In this document: piece after piece, positions 57,941 to 64,000 of the stretch
Position numbering within the stretch: position 1 is the stretch's first letter
How the letters are laid out: each line of letters opens with the position of its first letter
Assembly (NCBI GenBank): GCA_025200525.1
Contig: CM045758.1
Coordinates: forward strand, 167,054,261 to 167,118,260
DNA length: 64,000 nucleotides
Reading direction: 5' to 3'
Source: Camellia lanceoleosa
Taxonomy: Eukaryota > Streptophyta > Magnoliopsida > Ericales > Theaceae
Notes under the pieces: model-generated
What the model saw: the letters and a program-made list of their open reading frames with translations, nothing else
Databases searched by the model: none
What the model was told of the DNA's origin: nothing
Translations under genes and position numbers: made by a program

Positions 57941-57952
57941 ATCTACTAATAT

Positions 57953-58573
57953 TTGTTTTGGGATGTGGGTTGACTTTTTAACTTTTTGGCTATTTTAGCT
58001 TAAGATTAAAAAGTCTCATTTAGAGTGAACTTTTTTATTTTTGTGAAAGAAAAAATAAAATAATTATGGTTTGAATGTGATATTTTGTTTTATTGATTTT
58101 TTAGTCTATTTTATTTTTTTTGACTATTTTAACCAAAAAAATTTATGCCAAACATAGCCAATTATTTTGAATTTATATCATTTTATTGTAATTATTTCTA
58201 AAATAATCTAATTTTATATTAAAATAAATTAAATATACAAGATTAAAATTGTAAAGGTATAGTCCGATGATAAGAGAAAGTTGACCTTGGCCTTGTTTGA
58301 GAAGTTGATTATTTTAGTAAGTTATTTTAATTTTTGATTATCTTAGACTTTGTTTGGGAAGAAGAGTTAGGTTGGGTTTGAGATTATTTTAGTCACAAAA
58401 AGATAAAATATGTTTTTTAGCTCAATAAGACAAAATATCATATCCAATCCATAATCATTATATGCTTTCTCTCCCAAAAATTTAAAAAAACTTTCTCAAA
58501 TGAGACTTTTTAACCCCAGGCTAAAATAGCTAAATAGCCAAAAAACTAACCCACTTTCCAAACAAACCCTTAG
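57953..58573. mobile_element. two adjacent MITEs of the 46486 family
   Basis: 57953-58160 carries TGACTTTTTAACTTTTTGGC and ends TTTATGCCAAACATAGCC. 58345-58573 opens ACTTTGTTTGGGAAGAAGAG and closes CCCACTTTCCAAACAAACCC, with the shared GACAAAATATCATATCCAAT block. Confidence 0.65.
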
Positions 58574-58770
58574 TAGGCTAAAATTTTTGTGTTTGGAAAG
58601 ATGGTTGAATTTTTTTTTAGTTGGATGTGATATTTATGAGAGAAAAAGTGAAATGATTATGGATTTGATGTGATATTTTGTTTTATTGACTATTTTAACT
58701 TATTTTATTTTTTTGCGAATTTTAGCTCAAAAAGCCAAATTTTAATCTTTGCCAAACAAGACTCTTGTGG
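58574..58770. mobile_element. MITE fragment, TTTGG type
   Basis: GTGTTTGGAAAGATGG opens and CTTTGCCAAACAAGACTC closes. It is directly adjacent to the preceding copy. Confidence 0.5.
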
Positions 58771-59114
58771 ATGCAATTTTAACCCCCAAAAATTAAATCG
58801 ACACATGTTGAGTTGAGTCAAGATTTTGTTTAGAAATAAATTTTTTTAATAATTTTTTAATAATTTTGACTAAATTATGATATAAAAAATTAATATATTT
58901 GAGATAATTTTTAATTTTTAACAAAAAGATATATAAAAAATAGAAATTTTTTTTTTGACTTTTTAATTAAAATTATTGATATATATATATATATATATTT
59001 ATAGTAATTTTTGATTTTTAAGTTAGAAAGCGCGGTCCTCGACGCGTCCGGATCCTCTAGAGTAACTCTCTAGAGTGATCCTCTAGAGTAGATGATCCAA
59101 CGGCTGTCATTAGG

Positions 59115-59144
59115 CCTCACCAAAACGACGTCGTTTTGGTGAGG
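59115..59144. promoter_or_regulatory. perfect 30-bp palindrome upstream of the FRS-like gene
   Basis: Fifteen bases and their exact inverse complement are centred on GACGTC, with core AAAACGACGTCGTTTT. ACGT-core palindromes bind bZIP factors, and this core is common near plant transcription starts. It lies just before a probable 5' UTR exon. Confidence 0.6.
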
Positions 59145-59159
59145 AATTTCAAAAAAAAA

Positions 59160-59402
59160 AAAAAAATTGCAGATTCGGGGATTCAAAGGAGGGATTTTGG
59201 GTTTCCCTCCATTTGTATACACAGGACTATACAGACGGCGGGAAGAATCAAAGAAAGAACGAGAGAGTGAAGAAGAGTTGGCCGTCGCGAGGAGCTTCCT
59301 GTCGCCCCACCGTCGCCGCCGTCCTGCTGTCGCCACCGCCGTGGCCGTTGCCCCTGCTCCAACCGTTGTCAAGCCATTTGCCCCTGCCCCTGCAATATAT
59401 AG
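59160..59402 (+). other. probable 5' UTR exon of the FRS-like gene
   Basis: GC-rich sequence follows an A run and ends TATATAG before GTGATTG (a possible donor at 59403). Splicing to the acceptor at 60269 would form a 5' leader. The open frame 59167-59406 does not join the FAR1 frame across that splice, so I treat it as untranslated. Frames occur on both strands because of the Pro/Ala/Arg-coding GC content. Confidence 0.45.
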
Positions 59403-60269
59403 GTGATTGTATTATATATATAATTTTATGTTGAAATCTTGCTGAGATGTTGCTTCAATCTTGCTGATTTTCTTTTTCAATGACTGGCTGTCACAATGAT
59501 TTTTGTTGTTGGTTTATTTCTGCTACTGTCAAAGATCTATCTGCAACTCATTACTTCTGCCCAATGTCTAACAAAGTTTTAATATTTGTGACTATTATTT
59601 CAATTATCTCAAAACATTTGACATCTGAGAATTTCTTATTTTTTGTTTTGAAATCTTGGCACGTGTTCCAATATTTTTTATGGCTTCTTTCAATTGTGTT
59701 CATGTCTAAAATTGATGGCCAAACAGGAATTCTTTTTGTTTACATTGGTTTGAGTTTAAGTAGGCTTAGGGCCTGCTTTGCTAATGCTTTGGGGTTCCAG
59801 TTTTTAAACACATTTCACCAATAATGTGCTGTCATGTTAAACATGCGCCCTTTATTTCTCATGTTTCGGTTAATGTTTGTTTAAGTTGGCATGTTATACA
59901 GATGCCTACCAATATGAAAAATCATTTCTGATTCCTTTGTAAATTTGTGTTCATATATATATACCTATTATATATTAATAGGACTCCACATCCAATGAGA
60001 TAATCTATTCCATACTCTGTATTATCTTCTGTTCTATATTCTGTTAGTTTTTGATATTGGTGTTGTGACATTATGAGATATTTATGAAACATAGAATGGA
60101 ACAAACAGTGAGATAAATAATTCGTGCATTACCACACCTTGGAATTATGATATGTTCTATATTCTGTTAGTTTTTGACCCTCCTCAAATGAAGTTTATTT
60201 GACATAATTTACAGTTTTTATGCTAATATTGAGTACTTTTAAATTTTTTAAGTGACTTGGCACATTCAG
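59403..60269 (+). other. probable 5' intron of the FRS-like gene
   Basis: T-rich sequence starts GTGATTGTATT and ends TTTTTTAAGTGACTTGGCACATTCAG just before the ATG; only the final CACATTCAG matters for the acceptor. No convincing coding signal is seen, although 59480-59824 is open by chance. Confidence 0.45.
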
Positions 60270-62775
60270 ATGGAACCTAACAATCATGAGAATGACGGGG
60301 GTGAGTGTGATTGGAAGCCTAGAGTTCGCATGACGTTTGCTACAGAACAAGAAGCTTATGATTTCTACAATACTTATGGAGGAAGGTTGGGTTTTAGTAT
60401 TAGAAGGGGTTATGTAAACAAGAGCAAAGACGGACAAATCACTTCAAGGCAATTTGTTTGTAATAAGGAGGGATTTCGGGTTGTCGACAAGCGAGATTCA
60501 TTAACAAAAAATCCTAGGCAGGAAGTGAGGACTGGTTGTCAAGCCCGACTTGTCATAAAGTGGGATAGGAATATGCAGAAATTTTTTGTTAGTGATTTTG
60601 TTGAACAACATAATCATATCTTTGTACCAACCGAATGTACGATATGTTACCATCCCAAGGAAGATATCTCGCATCACAGTAACCTAAATAGATTTAGCCG
60701 AAAAATCTGGAATCCGTCTTAATGCTGCATTTGAGCTCATGGGTAATGAAGTTGGTGGAAGGGAGTCACTTGGGTTCACAAAACTGGACCAAAAAAATTA
60801 TTTGAGAACGAAGAGGCAAAACAGTTTAGCATATGGGGAGGCAGGTAGCATTTTGCAATATTTTCGTGACAAATCATTGGAGAATCCATCTTTTTTTTAC
60901 TCGGTCCAATTAGATAACGAGGAGCAGATTACAAACATATTTTGGGCCGATGCTCAGATGATTATGGATTATGGGCAATTTGGTGATGTTGTCACTTTCG
61001 ACACTACTTACAAGTTAAATAGTGCACATAGACCATTTGCGTCTTTTGTTGGATTGAACCATCATAGGGAAACCGTGGTATTTGGTGCAGCTTTGATGTA
61101 TGATGAGACTGCCGATTCTTTCGTATGGCTTTTTAGAAGATTCTTGGAGGCAATGTCAAGTAAGGCACCAAAAACAATTTTTACGGATCAGGATGCTGCA
61201 ATGGCTAAGGCCATACCTATTGTCATGCCTAACACAACCCACCGCCTTTGCACTTGGCATTTGATGCAAAATGCATTAAGGCATGCAAATTCTATCTTCA
61301 AAGATAAGGCGATGAAGGATAAGGGCATGAAGAGTGTTTTATACACGTTTATGTACGACATTGAGGATGAGGAAGAGTTTATGTTAAAATGGGAGGAAAT
61401 GCTTGACAAGTATGAAGTAAGAGATAATCATTGGTTGAAGTTAACATTTGGGGTGAAGGAAAAATGGGGTTGGCCATATGTTAGAAATGCATGGGGTGCG
61501 GGAATGAGTAGCACCCAACTTAGTGAATCCTTTAATGCTTTCTTGAAGGATTTCATTCAGTCTGATCATAATTTAATGCAATTTTTCATGCATTTTGATC
61601 GAGTTCTGTCTGAGAAAAGATACAAAGAGTTACAAGCCGAATATGCTCTATGCCAAAAGTTGCCCAGGGTGAATATTAAAGTGAAGATTATGGAGCAAGC
61701 TGCTGCTGTTTACACAAATAAAATTTTTGAAGAATTTCAGGATGAGTATGTCAAGTCCCTTGAAGTCAACATTGAAGACATTGAAAATGATGGTGAGAAT
61801 ACCGTTTATACGGTTCTTGATAGTGATGGTATAAAGGTGAGGAAGGTGAGGCAGGAGTGTGATGATTCGGTCACTTGCAATTGTAGGAAGTTTGAAATGA
61901 AAGGCATTTTGTGTAGTCATTGTTTGAAGATCCTTAGAGAAAGACTAAAATTGAAAGAGATTCCTTCACAATATATTTTGAAGAGATAGACTAAAAAAGC
62001 AAGATCTGAAAATGTGAAAGATAGGTGTGGGCATGATATTCAAGTTGATGTAAGATTGCATCAAACTTCACGATATAGGTCATTGATGGCAATATTCAGA
62101 TCAGTAGCGTGCAGAGCTTCTGAAAGTGAGGAAACATATAATTTGACGGTCGAGAAAGCGGATGAATTAATTGCAGACATTGAAACCATGTTAAGCGCAA
62201 AATTCAATATGCCTTGTTCAGATACTATTCAAGAAGAAAGCCCCCCCGAAAGCTTTGACGTGGATGGTGTAGCGGATACAAATGTAGTCCAAGCAAAAGG
62301 ACTCAAGAGAAAAGAGTGCACTAGCAAAGGACGAAGGCGGACAAAAGGTGGTTTGGAGCTTGCGTTGGCAAAGAAAAATAAAACAAGTTCACATAATGCT
62401 TCTCAAACTTCCATGTCTGTTACTCCTCAAACTCCTCCCTTATTTTCGGCAAGTGCTCCTGAAGCACCTCCCTTAATTCCTCAGTCGGCTCCTTTATTTT
62501 CAAGTGTTCCTCAACTTCTTCCATTCTCGCCGAGTGTTCCTCAAGTTAGAGCTTCTGCGTCTCAATTTATGTATCCTGCCTATGATGTAAGTTAGTTTAA
62601 TAAAAAGTTTTAGTACGGATTTGTAGCTGACTATTATCATTTTAGATTGATGTGTTTGTTATTGTTGCAGCCAAGTTTTCTTTATCACAATATGCATTTT
62701 TCAATGCCATCGACGTATTCCGTCCATGGAACCTATCAACCATTGCTTAACAATGCAAGTAGTTATCATTCGTAA
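60270..62775 (+). pseudogene. FAR1-related (FRS-like, MULE-derived) gene, broken
   Basis: FRS proteins are nuclear, transposase-derived transcription factors of the FHY3/FAR1 family. Reading from the ATG at 60270 (MEPNNHENDGGECDWKP), the FAR1 zinc domain spans about 60315-60640 (FVCNKEG, RTGCQARL, EQHNH). Two closely spaced frameshifts at about 60640-60690 and a TAA lead to the MULE domain at 60739-61600, with TFDTTYK, TDQDAAM and the Glu of LSESFNAF as the DDE set and CTWHLMQNA. The SWIM finger (CNCRKFEMKGILCSHC) ends at 61940. A TAG at 61987 replaces the Trp after ILKR. The Pro/Ser-rich tail runs on, is spliced at 62587-62670, and stops at 62773. Few lesions in a long frame suggest recent death or sequence errors. 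Confidence 0.87.
62587..62670 (+). other. 84-bp intron in the FRS-like gene
   Basis: GTAAGTTAG at the donor and TTATTGTTGCAG at the acceptor. Removing it keeps the frame: TAT GAT then CCA AGT, giving a short last exon that ends SSYHS. Confidence 0.75.
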
Positions 62776-63719
62776 GCTTCAAATAGTCCCGCATGTAGTG
62801 AAGTAATTTTTTTTTCACCTTTTCTCTTTTATTTTGTCATTCATTCATTTAAAGTTCCATTTTATTTTATGGTTCCTTTGATGTAATATTATTTTATTTT
62901 TTTTGTAGGTACTATATGCTCATTGTCGTGGGCGTGGCCGTGGGCATGGGGATGTGGATCACACGCCAACATCTTAGCATTATTTTGTTTTGGGAATTTT
63001 TGTGAATTTTTTGTTGGATATGTAATATTCAAAACCTGTCATCAAACTGTTGCTAAAAAGTTTCTGTTCAAATTACTCAGTAAATGTTGCTGAAACTTCC
63101 CTTCAAATGTTGAAATTTTGATTAATTTCTGAAATGTTGAAATGTTGAAATTTTCTGTTCAAATGTTGAAATGTTTCTGCTGGCAACTTGCTCTATGTTG
63201 AGGATGTTTGGTATGTTTGGTTTCTGTTCTGTTACCAGTGGTGTTGCTCTCAGTTCTGCATTTTATCTGTGCAACTTGCTCTATGTTGAGGATTTCTTTG
63301 TTGAGGACTTCTACTTGGTTTGTTTGGCTTGTTGAGGGTTTAGTCTGTTTATTCCCAGATTATCTTCCATTATAGTAGACCATGTCAACCACCTTGTATC
63401 TTCTCAGATGCCAACATCCATCTGTCTTTGTAACATGTTAATTAGGTTGCTGTTAATCTCAGTTACCTTTCCTGCATAGGAAGGACTTGAATTTTGAATC
63501 AGCAATGCTGTATGGTATATATAATGAAACCAAATAAAAATTGTTTCTGTTTTGATTAGAGTTCTTTTCTCTGCTTATACTTCATACATTTTGTATGGTA
63601 TATATAATGAAACCAAATAATGAAAGCAATGCTGTATGGTATTAGAGTTCTTTTCTCTGCTTATACTTCATACATTTTGTAATGATGAAATAATTAATTT
63701 GGTGTATTGTTCAATTTGG
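62776..63719 (+). other. 3' region of the FRS-like gene
   Basis: A possible further exon at 62909-62978 would encode a His/Gly/Arg tail (HCRGRGRGHGDVDHTPTS) after TTTTTTTTGTAG, but no splice in the right phase from the previous exon is obvious. 63500-63690 holds a direct repeat of about 90 bases (GTATGGTATATATAATGAAACC, in two blocks, and CTGCTTATACTTCATACA). Confidence 0.45.
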
Positions 63720-64000
63720 CAGCATACATCAATGAACAGGTGCTCAATTGGCACTGATGATCTATTTGGACAGCATACATCCTGTTCATAATCAATACCC
63801 ACTTTAATGAACAGCATACATTTCATCTCAAAGAAACCTGTTATACACCTTGAACCTGTTCATAATGAACAGCATACATCAATGAACAGCATACCCACTT
63901 TAAAAATCAATACCCACTTTCATGAACAGCATACATCCTGTTCATAATCAGTACCCACTTTAAAAATTCAACACCTACTTATACACCTTGAACCTGTTGA
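63720..64000. repeat. minisatellite at the window edge
   Basis: Interleaved repeats of AATGAACAGCATACATC, AATACCCACTTTAA, CTGTTCATAATCA and TATACACCTTGAACCTGTT occur in varying order, and the array continues beyond 64000. Confidence 0.85.

Noticed and set aside
59041..59063. GGATCCTCTAGAGT resembles a cloning polylinker, after ACGCGTCCG
   Set aside because: Only about 14 bases match, and the following TCTAGAGT motifs recur in natural-looking sequence with no vector backbone. A vector screen of the full sequence would settle it.
59070..59406. Ala/Arg/Pro-rich frames on both strands
   Set aside because: A GC-rich leader gives open frames by composition, and the plus frame does not join the FAR1 frame by the visible splice sites.

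Overview
The window is nuclear DNA from a flowering plant, most likely a eudicot. It is AT-rich and dominated by LTR retrotransposons and small DNA transposons. I see no bacterial-type operon, no CRISPR array, no rRNA or tRNA gene, and no intact ordinary host gene. The plant assignment rests on Tekay-like Ty3/gypsy and Ty1/copia elements primed by initiator-Met tRNA, a CYP94-type cytochrome P450 fragment, a FAR1-related (FAR1 + MULE + SWIM) gene, and many plant-type MITEs.

Region 1 (1-13215) is a Ty3/gypsy chromoviral element in a tandem arrangement: a 5'-cut internal region (copy A), an LTR, a full internal region (copy B), and a second LTR. The middle LTR is shared. The array sits inside the RNase H end of a minus-strand Ty1/copia element (copia C, 13216-17771), whose primer binding site and 5' LTR are visible.

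Region 2 (17772-24030) is a nest of retroelement remains. It contains a broken antisense coiled-coil reading frame, a copia-type LTR (19607-23309) split by a 2.4-kb gypsy solo LTR with a perfect 5-bp target duplication (GAGGT), and the 3' noncoding tail of a second copia family in reverse orientation.

Region 3 (24031-34949) holds a truncated CYP94-like P450, three ages of a foldback MULE-type MITE (one with a 9-bp TSD), other MITEs, and a tandem array of Helitron-like units.

Region 4 (34950-42439) is an old, complete but dead copia element (copia B). It has diverged LTRs, TSD CATGT, many stops and damaged protease and RT active sites.

Region 5 (42440-59100) is AT-rich intergenic DNA packed with non-autonomous DNA elements, including an 892-bp hAT-like element with an 8-bp TSD and an inverted pair of about 175-bp repeats.

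Region 6 (59100-64000) is a FAR1-related/MULE-derived gene with a 5' UTR exon, a 5' intron, a broken coding exon, a short spliced 3' coding exon, and a minisatellite running off the window edge.

The genes do not form a pathway. The organising logic is nested insertion, recombination (solo LTR, tandem LTR sharing) and decay. One cross-cutting signal is that the two gypsy copies differ mainly by small indels at CAG/CTG/CCG (CHG) sites while otherwise being almost identical. I read this as probably sequence-context base-calling error in methylated DNA rather than evolution, so the gypsy frameshifts should not be taken at face value.
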